This document shows positions 8,757 to 18,644 of a stretch of DNA of 35,685 nucleotides, piece after piece (the first letter of the stretch is position 1; each line of letters opens with the position of its first letter). Location: contig NVVR01000030.1 of the NCBI GenBank assembly GCA_002733415.1, forward strand, positions 1 through 35,685, read 5' to 3'. Below the pieces are notes generated by a model. The model was not told the DNA's origin. It did not search any database and saw only the letters and a program-made list of their open reading frames with translations. A program made the position numbers and the translations under genes. This DNA comes from Kordia sp. (GTDB taxonomy: Bacteria > Bacteroidota > Bacteroidia > Flavobacteriales > Flavobacteriaceae).

Positions 8757-9503
8757 TTACCCTTTCAAACTTGCTTTCATAAATTCAGTATTCATACGGG
8801 CAATGTTTTCTAAAGAAATCCCTTTAGGACATTCAATCTCACATGCTCCAGTATTGGTACAGTTACCAAAACCTTCTAAATCCATTTGAGCAACCATGTT
8901 TTGTACTCTTTCAGTAGCTTCTACACGTCCTTGTGGTAATAAAGCATACTGTGATACTTTAGCTCCAACAAATAACATTGCAGAAGAATTTTTACAACTT
9001 GCAACACAAGCACCACAACCAATACATGTTGCAGCATCCATAGCATCATCTGCATCCTTTTTAGGAATTGGAATTGCGTTTCCATCTTGTGTATTACCAG
9101 AAGTGTTTACAGATATAAACCCTCCAGCTTGTTGAATACGTTCAAAAGAAGTTCTGTCTACTACTAAATCCTTTATTACAGGGAAAGCAGTAGCTCTAAA
9201 TGGCTCTATCGTTATAGTGTCACCATCTTTAAACATACGCATGTGTAACTGACAGGTAGTTACATTTCTATCAGGTCCATGGGCTTCACCGTTAATGTAC
9301 ATAGAACACATACCGCAAATTCCTTCACGACAATCATGATCAAACGCAACAGGCTCATCACCAGTATTAATCAACTGCTCATTTAAAACATCCATCATTT
9401 CTAAAAATGACATATGCTCTGAAATATCGGTAACGTTATAATCGACCATCTGACCTTTGTCATTTGCGTCTTTTTGTCTCCAGATTTTTAGTGTTAAATT
9501 CAT
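8757..9503 (-). CDS. sdhB: Succinate dehydrogenase/fumarate reductase iron-sulfur subunit
   Basis: 248 residues. The [2Fe-2S] ligands are C58, C63, C66 (CREGICGMC) and C84. The [4Fe-4S] ligands are C160, C163, C166 and C225, and the [3Fe-4S] ligands C170, C215 and C221, as in all SdhB/FrdB proteins. It passes electrons from the flavoprotein to the membrane quinone site in complex II. The gene lies 10 bp after sdhA and is the last of the sdhCAB operon. A bidirectional terminator follows at 8703-8734. In this phylum the complex normally works as succinate:menaquinone reductase; the physiological direction cannot be read from sequence. Confidence 0.97.
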   Translation of the reverse strand: MNLTLKIWRQKDANDKGQMVDYNVTDISEHMSFLEMMDVLNEQLINTGDEPVAFDHDCREGICGMCSMYINGEAHGPDRNVTTCQLHMRMFKDGDTITIEPFRATAFPVIKDLVVDRTSFERIQQAGGFISVNTSGNTQDGNAIPIPKKDADDAMDAATCIGCGACVASCKNSSAMLFVGAKVSQYALLPQGRVEATERVQNMVAQMDLEGFGNCTNTGACEIECPKGISLENIARMNTEFMKASLKG

Positions 9504-9513
9504 AATGTCAATT

Positions 9514-11526
9514 TTATTTGTATGAACGTTGTTTTAATTCAATATCGTTAAACTCTAATTGTTCTTTATGTAAAACTGCATCTGCAGGTTCTCCTTTATA
9601 TTCCCAAGCAGCTACATACGCATAATTTACATCATCACGTTTTGCTTCTCCTTTTTGTAACCCGTCTAATTCAACAGACTCTTCTCTAAAGTGACCTCCA
9701 CACGATTCGTTTCTGTTTAAAGCATCTTTAGCAAATAATTCTCCTAATTCTAAGAAATCAGCTACTCTTCCAGCTTTTTCTAATTCAGGGTTCATTTCAT
9801 CTGCAGTTCCTGGAACTTTTACTTCTTTCCAGAAGTCTTCACGAACAGCTTTAATTTCAGCCATAGCTTCTTTTAACCCCTTCTCGTTACGAGCCATTCC
9901 TACTTTTTCCCACATGATCTTCCCTAATTTCTTATGGAAGTAATCAACAGATTTTGATCCGTTATTGTTCACGAAGAAGTTGATACGTTCAGTAACTTCT
10001 TTTTCAGCTTCGTCAAATTCCTTGGTGTCAGTTGGTATTTTACCCGTACGGATATCCTTAGATAAATAATCTCCGATAGTGTAAGGCAGTACGAAATAAC
10101 CATCAGCTAAACCTTGCATTAAAGCAGAAGCTCCAAGTCTGTTTGCGCCGTGATCAGAGAAGTTTGCTTCACCAATACAGTACAATCCGTCAACTGTAGT
10201 CATTAAGTTATAATCAACCCAAACACCACCCATTGTATAGTGTGTTGCAGGATAAATCATCATTGGAGTTTTGTATGGATCCTCATCTACAATCTTGTTG
10301 TACATTTGGAATAAGTTACCGTATTTTGCCTCAACGATAGCTTGTCCTAACTCATATGTTTTATCCTCAGAAGGATTATTAATTCCCTTTAACTTAGCTT
10401 GCTCTTTACCGTAACGGTCAATCGCTGATTTGAAATCTAAGTAAACTGCTTCTCCTGTTTTGTTTACACCGTAACCAGCATCACAACGCTCTTTTGCTGC
10501 ACGAGAGGCAACATCACGAGGTACTAAGTTACCGAAAGCAGGATATCTTCTTTCTAAGTAATAATCTCTTTCGTTTTCAGTTAATTCTGTAGGACTCTTT
10601 CTACCTTCACGGATAGCCATTACATCGTCCATACTTTTAGGAACCCAAATACGTCCGTCATTACGTAATGATTCTGACATTAACGTTAATTTAGACTGGT
10701 AATCACCTGAACGTGGAATACATGTTGGGTGAATTTGAGTATAACAAGGGTTTGCGAAATGCGCTCCTTTTTTATGAATCTTCCATGCTGCAGTAGCATT
10801 AGATCCCATTGCATTTGTTGATAAGAAATATACGTTACCGTAACCACCAGTAGCAATTACAACAGCGTGTGCTGAATGACGTTCAATTTCTCCGGTAATT
10901 AAGTTACGTGCAATAATTCCACGTGCTTTACCATCAACTTTTACAACGTCTAACATTTCATGACGGTTGAACATTTCAATTTTACCACGAGCAATCTGAC
11001 GGTTCATTGCAGAGTATGCTCCTAATAATAATTGTTGTCCTGTTTGTCCTTTAGCGTAAAAAGTTCTTGAAACTAATACCCCTCCAAACGAACGGTTGTC
11101 TAACATTCCACCATAATCACGTGCAAAAGGAACTCCTTGTGCTACACATTGATCAATAATGTTTGCAGAAACCTCGGCTAAACGATGTACGTTAGCTTCA
11201 CGAGAACGGTAATCACCACCTTTTACAGTATCGTAAAATAAACGGTAAGATGAATCACCATCTCCTTGGTAATTTTTTGCGGCATTAATACCTCCTTGTG
11301 CAGCAATTGAATGCGCTCTACGTGGAGAATCTTGATAAGCAAATGCCTTTACGTTATATCCTAATTCAGCTAAAGTTGCAGCGGCAGAACCTCCTGCTAA
11401 CCCTGTTCCAACCACAATAACATCAATGTTACGTTTGTTAGCTGGGTTTACTAAATCAATATTATTTTTATAAGAAGTCCACTTATCTTTTAATGGACCT
11501 TTTGGTGTTTTTGAATCTAAAGCCAT
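9514..11526 (-). CDS. sdhA: Succinate dehydrogenase/fumarate reductase flavoprotein subunit
   Basis: 670 residues, the length of the type B (Bacteroidetes/epsilonproteobacterial) enzymes. The dinucleotide fold [15 protein letters not shown] is at 35-49. The covalent FAD histidine is His72 in [13 protein letters not shown]. Active-site segments include [11 protein letters not shown], the Arg of VPRDVASRA, and HYTMGG. The C-terminal FAD site reads [21 protein letters not shown]. It oxidises succinate to fumarate in the TCA cycle and joins it to the quinone pool through SdhB and SdhC. The gene starts 11 bp after sdhC and is separated from sdhB by 10 bp. Confidence 0.97.
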   Translation of the reverse strand: MALDSKTPKGPLKDKWTSYKNNIDLVNPANKRNIDVIVVGTGLAGGSAAATLAELGYNVKAFAYQDSPRRAHSIAAQGGINAAKNYQGDGDSSYRLFYDTVKGGDYRSREANVHRLAEVSANIIDQCVAQGVPFARDYGGMLDNRSFGGVLVSRTFYAKGQTGQQLLLGAYSAMNRQIARGKIEMFNRHEMLDVVKVDGKARGIIARNLITGEIERHSAHAVVIATGGYGNVYFLSTNAMGSNATAAWKIHKKGAHFANPCYTQIHPTCIPRSGDYQSKLTLMSESLRNDGRIWVPKSMDDVMAIREGRKSPTELTENERDYYLERRYPAFGNLVPRDVASRAAKERCDAGYGVNKTGEAVYLDFKSAIDRYGKEQAKLKGINNPSEDKTYELGQAIVEAKYGNLFQMYNKIVDEDPYKTPMMIYPATHYTMGGVWVDYNLMTTVDGLYCIGEANFSDHGANRLGASALMQGLADGYFVLPYTIGDYLSKDIRTGKIPTDTKEFDEAEKEVTERINFFVNNNGSKSVDYFHKKLGKIMWEKVGMARNEKGLKEAMAEIKAVREDFWKEVKVPGTADEMNPELEKAGRVADFLELGELFAKDALNRNESCGGHFREESVELDGLQKGEAKRDDVNYAYVAAWEYKGEPADAVLHKEQLEFNDIELKQRSYK

Positions 11527-11537
11527 ACTAATATGTA

Positions 11538-12221
11538 TTAATGTGAATGATTGAAATGGTGAACTAGTGCAATAATCATAAATCCTACAGGGATAATGAT
11601 TGCGTAAAGTTTACCAAAAGTTTTCAACCCTTTAGTGTATTTATTGTTTGCTCCCATTGATTGGAATGCAGAATTGAATCCGTGTAATAAGTGCATTGCT
11701 AAGAAAGCAAAAGCTCCAATATAAGCACCTACTCTTGCAGGGTTATGGAATTTTTCTTGTAATTCATGGAAATATCTTAATTCTCCATTGTGTAATCCTG
11801 ACCAGTCACCTTGAATAAATTTAGTGTTTAATTCTGGGAACCAAAAGTCAATAAAGTGCAATACGATAAAGGCTAAGATTGCTAAACCAGACCAGATCAT
11901 GTTTCTACTCATCCAAGTAGAATTTGCTGCTCCGTTGTTTTGTGCATAGCTTACTTGTCGTGCGCTTCTGTTTTTTATTTCTAAAACAAATCCCATTACA
12001 AAGTGAAAAACAACACCGAAAATTAATACAGGTTGCATTCCATATTGTATTAAAGGGTTGGTTCCCATAAAATGAGAAAGGTTGTTAAATGTTACTCCGT
12101 GATCTGGAAAAATTGATGTTAAGTTAATTACAAAGTGTTGTAATAAGAAAAACATAAGGAAGAATGCAGAGATTGCCATGGCAAACTTTCTTCCAATCGA
12201 TGATTTTAATAATCCGCTCAT
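11538..12221 (-). CDS. sdhC: Succinate dehydrogenase cytochrome b subunit (type B, di-heme)
   Basis: 227 residues from the ATG at 12221. About five hydrophobic helices carry His residues placed as in single-subunit SdhC/FrdC proteins (His29, His73, His122, His177 or His180), which bind two hemes b and the quinone. The open frame extends to a TTG at 12248. I reject that start because homologues begin [12 protein letters not shown] and because the promoter at 12250-12280 should start the mRNA near 12243, inside the extension. First gene of sdhCAB; it anchors SdhA and SdhB to the inner membrane. Confidence 0.93.
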   Translation of the reverse strand: MSGLLKSSIGRKFAMAISAFFLMFFLLQHFVINLTSIFPDHGVTFNNLSHFMGTNPLIQYGMQPVLIFGVVFHFVMGFVLEIKNRSARQVSYAQNNGAANSTWMSRNMIWSGLAILAFIVLHFIDFWFPELNTKFIQGDWSGLHNGELRYFHELQEKFHNPARVGAYIGAFAFLAMHLLHGFNSAFQSMGANNKYTKGLKTFGKLYAIIIPVGFMIIALVHHFNHSH

Positions 12222-12249
12222 TTTATATGTTGAGTTAGTGAAATTCAAG

Positions 12250-12280
12250 CAAATTTAATTTTAATCAGGTGCTAAACAAA
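12250..12280 (-). promoter_or_regulatory. Bacteroidetes-type promoter of sdhCAB
   Basis: On the minus strand the region reads TTTG, 19 bases, then TAAATTTG. This matches exactly the Bacteroidetes housekeeping promoter TTTG-N19-TAnnTTTG. Its -7 box ends 28 bp before the sdhC ATG, giving a 5' leader of roughly 20 bases. It is the only full match I noticed in the window. Confidence 0.8.
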
Positions 12281-12518
12281 AATATCAGGTGTTTTTATCA
12301 CTTATTTAGAATGTGTTTAAAGAGTTTTACATAGAAGTTATCGAAAAGGGAAAAGTTAACAGTAATGAAGATGAATTTTTTTGTTTATTGAAATAATACT
12401 CAGAAGTTGAAGCGATTATGAAAAACAGCATTATTTCTCTTCGCTCTTCGTTATTGTCTATTCCCTTAATAACAATTTCCGTATATTCGGGTTTTAGAAT
12501 TTTAGATGATCAAAGCAC

Positions 12519-13400
12519 ATGAAAATTTTCCTTTTATCAGTTAATGGGAGTTTGTACTCTACACAACGTTTATTTAATGAGGCTTCTAAAATGGGGCATT
12601 ATATTAGAATTATTGATCATACCAAATGTGCTATTTTATTTGATCAAAACCAGCCTAAAATACTGTTTAACAATGAGGATATCACCAATTTCTCTGATGC
12701 GATAATCCCAAGAATTGGAGCGTCTTTCACCGAACACGGATTGGCAATAGTAAATCAGTTTGAAAAAGTAGGTAGTTATACTATTGCGAGTTCTCAAGGT
12801 ATTTTGCTGTCGCGTAATAAGTTGTTTACCATGCAACATATGGTTAAAAATAACATCCCAATTCCCAAAACATTGTATACTAAAGATACATTGTTATTAA
12901 AGGAACAATTGGATTTATTAGACGGAGAACAGTGCATTATTAAATTTTTGGAAGGAACACACGGCTTAGGAGTGATGTTAGCAGAAAGTAAAAAGTCAGC
13001 TATTTCCATTATTGAAACTATGCACAGTTTAAATAAGCCTATTTTAATACAAGAGTTTGTAAAGGAATCAAATGGAGAAGATATTCGTGCGTATGTTGTA
13101 GGAGATGAGGTTGTTGCTAGTATGAAACGCAGTAGTGACGGAAAAGATTTTAGGAGTAATGTGCATAGAGGAGGAAGTACATCGGCAATTGAGATGACTT
13201 CAGAAGAAAAAGAAATTGCAGTAAGAACAGCGCAATGTTTAGGGCTGGATGTGGCTGGAATTGATTTGATTCGTTCTAAAAATGGCCCCTTAGTTATTGA
13301 AGCAAATTCGACAGCTGGATTAGAAGGGATTGAAAAAGCCACACGAGTAAATGTTGCTGGGAAAATCATTAAATTGATAGAAGAAAACAGAAGTAATTAA
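12519..13400 (+). CDS. rimK: RimK-type ATP-grasp alpha-L-glutamate ligase
   Basis: 293 residues, close to RimK (300). The N-terminal pre-ATP-grasp domain contains IIPRIGASFTEHG (62-74). The ATP-grasp domain follows, with the substrate loop IIKFLEGTHGLGV (140-152), IQEFVKES, DIRAYVVG (Asp188), GIDLIR (Asp249) and VIEANSTAG (Glu261, Asn263) as metal ligands. RimK adds glutamates to ribosomal protein S6; relatives make other amide-linked peptides. It is followed on the same strand, after 256 bp, by an AstE/aspartoacylase-type hydrolase, a pairing I recall from other Gram-negative genomes. The target protein or metabolite is not visible from the sequence. Confidence 0.88.
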   Translation: MKIFLLSVNGSLYSTQRLFNEASKMGHYIRIIDHTKCAILFDQNQPKILFNNEDITNFSDAIIPRIGASFTEHGLAIVNQFEKVGSYTIASSQGILLSRNKLFTMQHMVKNNIPIPKTLYTKDTLLLKEQLDLLDGEQCIIKFLEGTHGLGVMLAESKKSAISIIETMHSLNKPILIQEFVKESNGEDIRAYVVGDEVVASMKRSSDGKDFRSNVHRGGSTSAIEMTSEEKEIAVRTAQCLGLDVAGIDLIRSKNGPLVIEANSTAGLEGIEKATRVNVAGKIIKLIEENRSN

Positions 13401-13441
13401 TAGAAGTTTTTTCTTTAATACCTCATCTTAAAGAGAAACAC

Positions 13442-13552
13442 GTCACTTCGAGTGAAATTTTTGAAATACAATGGAAAAATATTTTGTATCGAGAAGGACT
13501 AGTTTCCGAGTGATTTTCATTCCGTTTCACTATATAAAAATCACTCGAGTTT
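13442..13552. repeat. Family A palindromic repeat, copy 1
   Basis: The segment begins GTCACTTCGAGTG and contains TGTATCGAGAA (13485-13495). An 11-bp perfect inverted repeat CGAGTGATTTT (13507-13517) and AAAATCACTCG (13537-13547) follows. The same words occur at 14691-14735 and 31969-32064. It fills much of the rimK-AstE spacer. Confidence 0.75.
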
Positions 13553-13656
13553 ACGATAAAAACATAAACCTGTCAATTGTAGAAGGCGGGAAAAATTAAG
13601 CTGTTAGAAAATAGAGCCTAAGAATTTTATCTTTTTTCCCTCATCGCTATATAAAT

Positions 13657-14610
13657 ATGACTAAAACAATATACAATACAACCATACTCCCTGGAGAAAA
13701 CAAAGTAATTAAATTACCTATTGGATCATTGCCAACTGGAACGCCTATAAAAATCCCTGTATATGTTTTTAATGGAAAAGAAGATGGGCCAACAGTATTA
13801 CTTCAAGGGGGGTTACATGGAGATGAGATTAATGGGGTAGAAACTTGTAAGCGAATGTTGGTAAATGAGTATTTTACCAATGTCAAAAAGGGATGTGTAA
13901 TCGTAATTCCGTTATTAAATGTGTATGGATTTATTCATTTCTCAAGGGATTTACCAGACGGAAAAGATGTAAACAGAAGTTTCCCTGGATCTAAATCTGG
14001 GTCTTTAGCAGGGAGAATTGCCTATTATCATACGCATGAAATTTTACCTCATGTTGATTTTGGAATCGATTTTCATACTGGTGGCGCAATGCGTAGTAAT
14101 TACCCGCAAATTAGATATACGCCTAATTGTTCAGAAAGTAATAAATTAGCTAAAGTGTTCAATGCGCCCATACAATTTGAATCAAACTTAATTAAGAAAT
14201 CATTTCGTGCAACTGCTGAAAAAGAAGGCATACCAATATTGGTATTTGAAGGAGGAGAAAGTATGCGCTTTGATGAGCTTTCAATAAATGAAGGGATTAG
14301 AGGGGCTTTACGTGTTTTAGCAAAATATGGAATGATTGATGCACATTCACTAGCAACTAAAAACAAAAATAAAACAATTTATTTAACGGATAGAAAATGG
14401 TTAAGAGCTCGTAAAGGAGGAATTTTTACTTCTAATATAAATAATGGTGAAGGGATTGAAAAAGATCAAGTACTGGGCTATATTACCGATGCTTATGGAA
14501 ACAGAAGTACCGTAGTAAAAGCGCCTTTTGATGGATATGTTTTTGCTATTAATAATCATCCGTTGGTAAATCAAGGGGATGCGTTGTTTCATATAGGAAA
14601 GAAGAAATGA
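13657..14610 (+). CDS. Succinylglutamate desuccinylase/aspartoacylase family zinc hydrolase
   Basis: 317 residues. Zinc ligands are His54 and Glu57 (GGLHGDEINGVE) and His140 (DFHTGG). Asn106 and Arg107 (DVNRSFPG) fit the substrate carboxylate, and Glu198 (VFEGG) fits the catalytic base. The C-terminal ~75 residues form a beta-barrel-like domain. The family (M14-like AstE/ASPA) removes acyl groups from acyl-amino acids. Next to rimK it may act on a glutamyl product or trim glutamate tails, but this is inference; the substrate is unknown. The motifs are complete, so the enzyme should be active. Confidence 0.87.
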   Translation: MTKTIYNTTILPGENKVIKLPIGSLPTGTPIKIPVYVFNGKEDGPTVLLQGGLHGDEINGVETCKRMLVNEYFTNVKKGCVIVIPLLNVYGFIHFSRDLPDGKDVNRSFPGSKSGSLAGRIAYYHTHEILPHVDFGIDFHTGGAMRSNYPQIRYTPNCSESNKLAKVFNAPIQFESNLIKKSFRATAEKEGIPILVFEGGESMRFDELSINEGIRGALRVLAKYGMIDAHSLATKNKNKTIYLTDRKWLRARKGGIFTSNINNGEGIEKDQVLGYITDAYGNRSTVVKAPFDGYVFAINNHPLVNQGDALFHIGKKK

Positions 14611-14690
14611 TTTTAGAATAACGATTAAAGGATGTAGAATTGAGAGTAAAAACCAATTATAGATATAATATAGGGAATTTGGTTGTAAGC

Positions 14691-14735
14691 GTCAGTTCGA
14701 GTGATTTTTGATGAAAAATTGTATCGAGAACTTTT
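14691..14735. repeat. Family A palindromic repeat, copy 2 (half element)
   Basis: It starts GTCAGTTCGAGTGATTTTTG and contains TTGTATCGAGAACTTTT, the same two words in the same order as copy 1 and on the left side of copy 3. It lies in the 295-bp spacer between the AstE-like and SnoaL-like genes. No right half is evident. Confidence 0.75.
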
Positions 14736-14905
14736 AATGGGTTTATACTAGATTTTTAAAATAAGTTAGAAGGCTTCGCTGTTAGGAACAAGAGTAAAGA
14801 GAATAGAAATTAAAATTTAAGGAGTCGGGAGTTAGAGGGATTAAGAATCTGTTTTTTATTTACAGTAATAATCAGCTATTCCCTAATACATTAAAAAACT
14901 AAAAA

Positions 14906-15265
14906 ATGACCACACAAGAAGTAGCAAACAGATTAGTAGCATTATGTCGACAAGAAAAACATCCTCAAGCACAAAAGGAACTGTATCATAATGATGTTGT
15001 AAGTGTAGAAGATGAAAAATCAGGAGCTCCAATAACAAAAGGAATGGAAGCAATTAGAGCCAAAACCGTTGTTTGGGATGAATCAGTTGTAGAAATACAT
15101 AGTGCATTTGTATCTGACCCAATTGTAACAGGAAATCATTTTGCAGTGACTATGGAAAACGATATAACCTTTAATGATAAGGGGAGAGTTCAGATTAATG
15201 AAGTTTGTGTCTACGAAGTACAACAAGGAAAAATTGTAAGAGAGCAGTTTTTTTATAATATGTAA
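14906..15265 (+). CDS. SnoaL-like (NTF2-fold) protein
   Basis: 119 residues. The layout is that of the NTF2-like/SnoaL superfamily: an N-terminal helix with VANRLVALCRQ, YHNDVVSVEDE, GMEAIRAKTVVWDES, a central strand pair ending FAVTMENDITF, and VCVYEVQQGKIVREQFFY at the end. These small cone-shaped proteins bind or isomerise hydrophobic ligands, or are orphan. Catalytic residues cannot be assigned here. It stands alone between repeat-containing spacers; no signal peptide. Confidence 0.8.
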   Translation: MTTQEVANRLVALCRQEKHPQAQKELYHNDVVSVEDEKSGAPITKGMEAIRAKTVVWDESVVEIHSAFVSDPIVTGNHFAVTMENDITFNDKGRVQINEVCVYEVQQGKIVREQFFYNM

Positions 15266-15326
15266 TTTACTTACTCTAGATTCTCACTAAAAATAGGATT
15301 AACTTAAGCCTATTATTAAATCGAGA

Positions 15327-15400
15327 TGTCAGACTGAGCTTGTCGAAGTGAAAGAGGAAGGAATCAAATTTTATGAGCCTTCGATAAGTTCATACTGACA
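15327..15400. repeat. Family B palindromic repeat (stand-alone copy)
   Basis: A 74-bp element with ends TGTCAGACTGAGCTTGTCGA and the complement of TGTCAGTATGAACTTATCGA, i.e. about 22-bp inverted ends with four mismatches. It folds into one hairpin. The same end sequence is found inside the two MITE copies at 24497-24696 and 31592-31827. Confidence 0.8.
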
Positions 15401-15434
15401 ATAATTTATAACCAATATTAAACCAGACTAAATT

Positions 15435-15845
15435 ATGAAACTAAATCCGTATTTAAATTTTGATGGAAATTGCGAAGAAGCGATAAACTTTTATGCTGAT
15501 GTATTGGCTGGAGAAATAAAAATGTTAATGCGATTTGATCAAATGCCACCAGATACCTGTAAGATTGATGATTCATTAAAAGACAAAGTAATGCATGCTA
15601 CTTTAGAATTTGGAGATGGCAATACTATGTTGTTTTCAGATAGTGGAGCATCTGGTTTTGTTCAAGGAACAAATGCACATATGAGTTTGAACATTCCTGA
15701 AGAAGAAGAGGCAGAAAAAGTATTTATGAGTTTACTAGAGGGCGGTACAGAAACCATGCCTTTCGGACCTGTTTTTTGGGGTGGGAAATTTGGAATGTTA
15801 ACCGATAAATTTGGCATACAATGGATGGTGAGTTCAGTTCATTAA
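15435..15845 (+). CDS. VOC-family (PhnB-like) protein
   Basis: 136 residues. The family pattern is clear: LNPYLNFDGNCEEAINFY at the start, MHATLEFGDGNTMLFSDS in the middle and FWGGKFGMLTDKFGIQWMVS at the end. This is the PhnB/3-demethylubiquinone-methyltransferase-like branch of the glyoxalase/VOC fold, a small cytoplasmic protein with two beta-alpha-beta-beta-beta modules. The biochemical role of this branch is mostly unknown. A hairpin lies about 65 bp downstream. Confidence 0.88.
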   Translation: MKLNPYLNFDGNCEEAINFYADVLAGEIKMLMRFDQMPPDTCKIDDSLKDKVMHATLEFGDGNTMLFSDSGASGFVQGTNAHMSLNIPEEEEAEKVFMSLLEGGTETMPFGPVFWGGKFGMLTDKFGIQWMVSSVH

Positions 15846-16170
15846 TGTGTTGAAAAACAGCGGCTTAATTAAGGTATTAACAAGGGCGTTTTTTTATAAA
15901 GTGTCTCATTCTGAAATAACATTACACTAAAAATGTTATTTCAGGTCCTCACAAATATTTATATGAGAGTTAGTTTTTAGAAAACATACTAAGAAGCTCT
16001 TTTTCATAACCATTTTCTTCCTCCTTAAAATTATAACCACCATAATTAGATGATTTGTCAAACTAATGGTAAAGGGATTAATTCTGGAGAACATGAAGTA
16101 TTTAAATACTTTTGTTGCTAACATAATCTTATAAACAATTAATCACGGAGTAATTTGTATATCCAACCCC
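15846..16170. other. Convergent intergenic region
   Basis: 325 bp between the PhnB-like gene (+) and wecA (-). It contains a perfect 12-bp stem CTGAAATAACAT (15911-15922) and ATGTTATTTCAG (15933-15944) without a clear T run, possibly a weak terminator. A 62-codon minus-strand frame at 15936-16124 has no recognisable features and I do not call it a gene. Confidence 0.5.
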
Positions 16171-17247
16171 TTACGATTTTTCTAGTTTCTTGATTTTTTT
16201 CCTCCAAATATTTATTTCACGATTAAAGCTTAAAATTTCAGAAATAGTGACAAAGACAATCAAATTAATAATGATCATGAAAGTCATGCTAAAAAATGTT
16301 CCAAAAACTAAACTCATTACAATAAGAATAAATGAAATAAAAACAATTAAAAAACTAGCCCATTTGTGTTTTATGCCCAAATATAGAACCATATGATGAA
16401 AATGTGTTTTATCTGCTTTAAATGGGCTATAACCATTCTTTAATCTTCTTCTATACACTCGTAAAGAATCTGCAACTGGTAATGCTAACACTCCAACTAT
16501 TGTAGCAAAAGTAACTGGGAAAATTGGAGTATTAGAAGCATCTTGTATGAGTAATATACCTGAAGCCACCAAAATGAACCCTAAAACTAAAGATCCCGAA
16601 TCGCCCATAAATACTTTGTTTTTAGACGATAAATTAAATCTAAGAAATCCTATTAAAGCTCCTATCAAAGAAAGGTATAATAACACCAAAAAATGATTAT
16701 TATTTAATAATGCAATAACCATGAATGCCGATAAGCCTAAAATTGCTAAACCTGCAGCTAAGCCATCAATACCGTCCATTAAATTAAAGGCATTAACAAC
16801 GCCTACAATCACAACTAAGGTTAAAAAATATTGAGCCGTTAAAGCTAATTCATCTATACCAAAAATCCCAAACATTGATTCTATTCTTATTCCAGAATCA
16901 AATAAAACCCAAGCCAATGCTATTTGAACGCCAAATTTTATCGTCCATCTAAGATCCATTTTATCATCAATTACCCCTACTATAAGTAATATTAAAGAAC
17001 AAATAAGTAAGGCATAGTATTTTCTTTCTATATTCCAAATTTCTGGAAATAGAAGTAAAGTGATCATGGATGAAATTATCACTAAAATACCTCCTATTAA
17101 AGGGACAGGTACTTTATGTACTTTTCTTAAGTTTGGTTTATCTACCAAACTTATTTTTATAGCAATGTTGCGTACTAATGGCATTAAAACCATAACTAAT
17201 ACTAATGAAATTACAGGAATTACAATATATATAATAGTAGTATCCAT
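16171..17247 (-). CDS. wecA: WecA/TagO-like polyprenyl-phosphate GlcNAc-1-phosphate transferase
   Basis: 358 residues with about ten hydrophobic helices. All PNPT motifs are present: VDKPNLRKVHKVPVPLIGG (35-53), the DD pair Asp94-Asp95 (IDDKMDLR), NAFNLMDGIDG (152-162), FMGDSGS (213-219) and the C-terminal HIHH-like loop THFHH (281-285). It moves a sugar-1-phosphate, usually GlcNAc-1-P, onto undecaprenyl phosphate at the inner membrane and so starts O-antigen or capsule units. It is the last gene of the polysaccharide operon, 12 bp after the DUF1972 glycosyltransferase. MraY is less likely given this context and the motif spacing. Confidence 0.92.
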   Translation of the reverse strand: MDTTIIYIVIPVISLVLVMVLMPLVRNIAIKISLVDKPNLRKVHKVPVPLIGGILVIISSMITLLLFPEIWNIERKYYALLICSLILLIVGVIDDKMDLRWTIKFGVQIALAWVLFDSGIRIESMFGIFGIDELALTAQYFLTLVVIVGVVNAFNLMDGIDGLAAGLAILGLSAFMVIALLNNNHFLVLLYLSLIGALIGFLRFNLSSKNKVFMGDSGSLVLGFILVASGILLIQDASNTPIFPVTFATIVGVLALPVADSLRVYRRRLKNGYSPFKADKTHFHHMVLYLGIKHKWASFLIVFISFILIVMSLVFGTFFSMTFMIIINLIVFVTISEILSFNREINIWRKKIKKLEKS

Positions 17248-17259
17248 AATTATTGAAGT

Positions 17260-18474
17260 TTAACGTTTTTCAAAAAAAGTTTGTTGATGTTTTAAATGCC
17301 CTAACTCCATTTCAAGAAGTTTAGAAATTTCTATTTGAGTGGCTATTGGTTTCACAGAAGTTTTATATTTAATGACCAATACTTCGGCCACGAGCTCTTT
17401 ATATTTTTTAGTTATAAAAGGCCAAGTATAGCGTCTATTAGCGATTAGCTTCATCCTCTTTCCTATTTCTTTAAACTCTATGATCTTAATATTCTCTATT
17501 AGTATTTTTAAATCCACATGATCTTGAAAATATAACGCTTTATTCTCTGTAGTTGTTCTGTTGTAAGAAACTCCAAACGCAATAATCGGTAACCCCAAAT
17601 ACATAGCCTCTACCAAAGACGGGTTTGTTCCACCTGCAGAATGCCCATGAATATAAATAAGCGCATTCCCTCTTAATAGGTCTAATTTTCGCTGATTATA
17701 AATAGGATCCAGTAAGAAAATGTTTTTTTGATGACCATATTTTTCTTTTAAACTCTTCCCATAATCACTATAGTTCCAGTTACCAACTATTACCATAGTG
17801 TATTTAGATAATACCGAAAAAGCTTCCAATACTTCATGTACATTATTCTCAGGTTCTATTCGACAAACTTTAAAAGCATATGGTTTTTTTAAAAATGGAA
17901 ATTCCTTTTTATCTTTACTATTAGACTTTACTTGCATAGTATGGTCGGCACCATATTCAATAATTCTACTCAAACTACCATAGCGCATAGCTGTATAATC
18001 TTGAATTGATTCATTATCAGAGATATCAATATGCGAATATTTCACAGCCATACTTTCCGCCCAAAACAAATAGCATTTTGCAAAGAAATTCCATTTATCT
18101 CTCTTCCATTCGATACCATCTATTGATATGATTATTTTTTTATTTGTAAACTTTTTAATAAACGGAAGCATCCAAGCTCCAGCAACTCCTAATATCAATA
18201 AAATATCAGCATAAAACAAAGAATGTATTATTGATAATGGATCATATAAAAGACTCTGTATTCCATTAGCTTTTAATGGAATGTATTTTAAATGAGCTCC
18301 TTTATAATTGGTGTGTCTTTCTTTTTTCGAGTAGGTTCTACCAGAACAGTATACGGTTAAATCATAATCATCACTCAAATGATCTACTAAGTGTGCTGTT
18401 AATGTTTCAAAACCACCATAATTAGCGGGAAGTCCTACAGTTCCTATTATTGCTATTTTCTTTTTTGTACCCAT
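17260..18474 (-). CDS. DUF1972-type (GT4-like) glycosyltransferase
   Basis: 404 residues. The N-terminal half is DUF1972: IAIIGTVGLPANYGGFETL (7-25), then SIDGIEWKRDKW (117-128), hallmarks of rhamnosyltransferases and related enzymes that act early on lipid-linked GlcNAc. The C-terminal GT4-like half has CRIEPENNVHEVLEAF (204-219) and a donor site GGTNPSLVEAMYLGLPIIAF (281-300, Glu289). It is cytoplasmic or peripheral and probably adds the second sugar to the WecA product encoded 12 bp downstream. The rhamnose assignment is only a family tendency. Confidence 0.88.
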   Translation of the reverse strand: MGTKKKIAIIGTVGLPANYGGFETLTAHLVDHLSDDYDLTVYCSGRTYSKKERHTNYKGAHLKYIPLKANGIQSLLYDPLSIIHSLFYADILLILGVAGAWMLPFIKKFTNKKIIISIDGIEWKRDKWNFFAKCYLFWAESMAVKYSHIDISDNESIQDYTAMRYGSLSRIIEYGADHTMQVKSNSKDKKEFPFLKKPYAFKVCRIEPENNVHEVLEAFSVLSKYTMVIVGNWNYSDYGKSLKEKYGHQKNIFLLDPIYNQRKLDLLRGNALIYIHGHSAGGTNPSLVEAMYLGLPIIAFGVSYNRTTTENKALYFQDHVDLKILIENIKIIEFKEIGKRMKLIANRRYTWPFITKKYKELVAEVLVIKYKTSVKPIATQIEISKLLEMELGHLKHQQTFFEKR

Positions 18475-18644
18475 AATTATAGTATTAGAGGTTATTATTA
18501 ATTGACATTTCAGTGTTCTTAACTGAAGCCTTCTTTAATTTAATATCCAAAAATCCAACCGTTATTTAAAACGCTTGTAAAACAAGGGTTTACAGGTTGT
18601 GGAGAGGGATTGGTAATCCAGCTAGTGGAAAATATATCCACTAA

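Noticed and set aside
12222..12248. A TTG start for sdhC adding nine residues
   Set aside because: The promoter places the transcript start inside this stretch, and the family begins at the downstream ATG.
12420..12500. Possible similarity of TATTCCCT-type words here and near 14870 as another repeat family
   Set aside because: The shared words are short and out of order, and I could not align the flanks.
12794..13369. A 191-codon minus-strand frame opposite rimK
   Set aside because: It lies antisense to a complete RimK gene, has no motif or signal, and its composition mirrors the RimK codons.
15936..16124. A 62-codon minus-strand frame downstream of wecA
   Set aside because: No motif is visible, the frame overlaps a hairpin, and it has no plausible promoter.
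18623..18643. The hairpin after the glycosyltransferase stop as a terminator
   Set aside because: The stem is only 7 bp and no T run follows on the minus strand; downstream genes of the operon need transcription through it.
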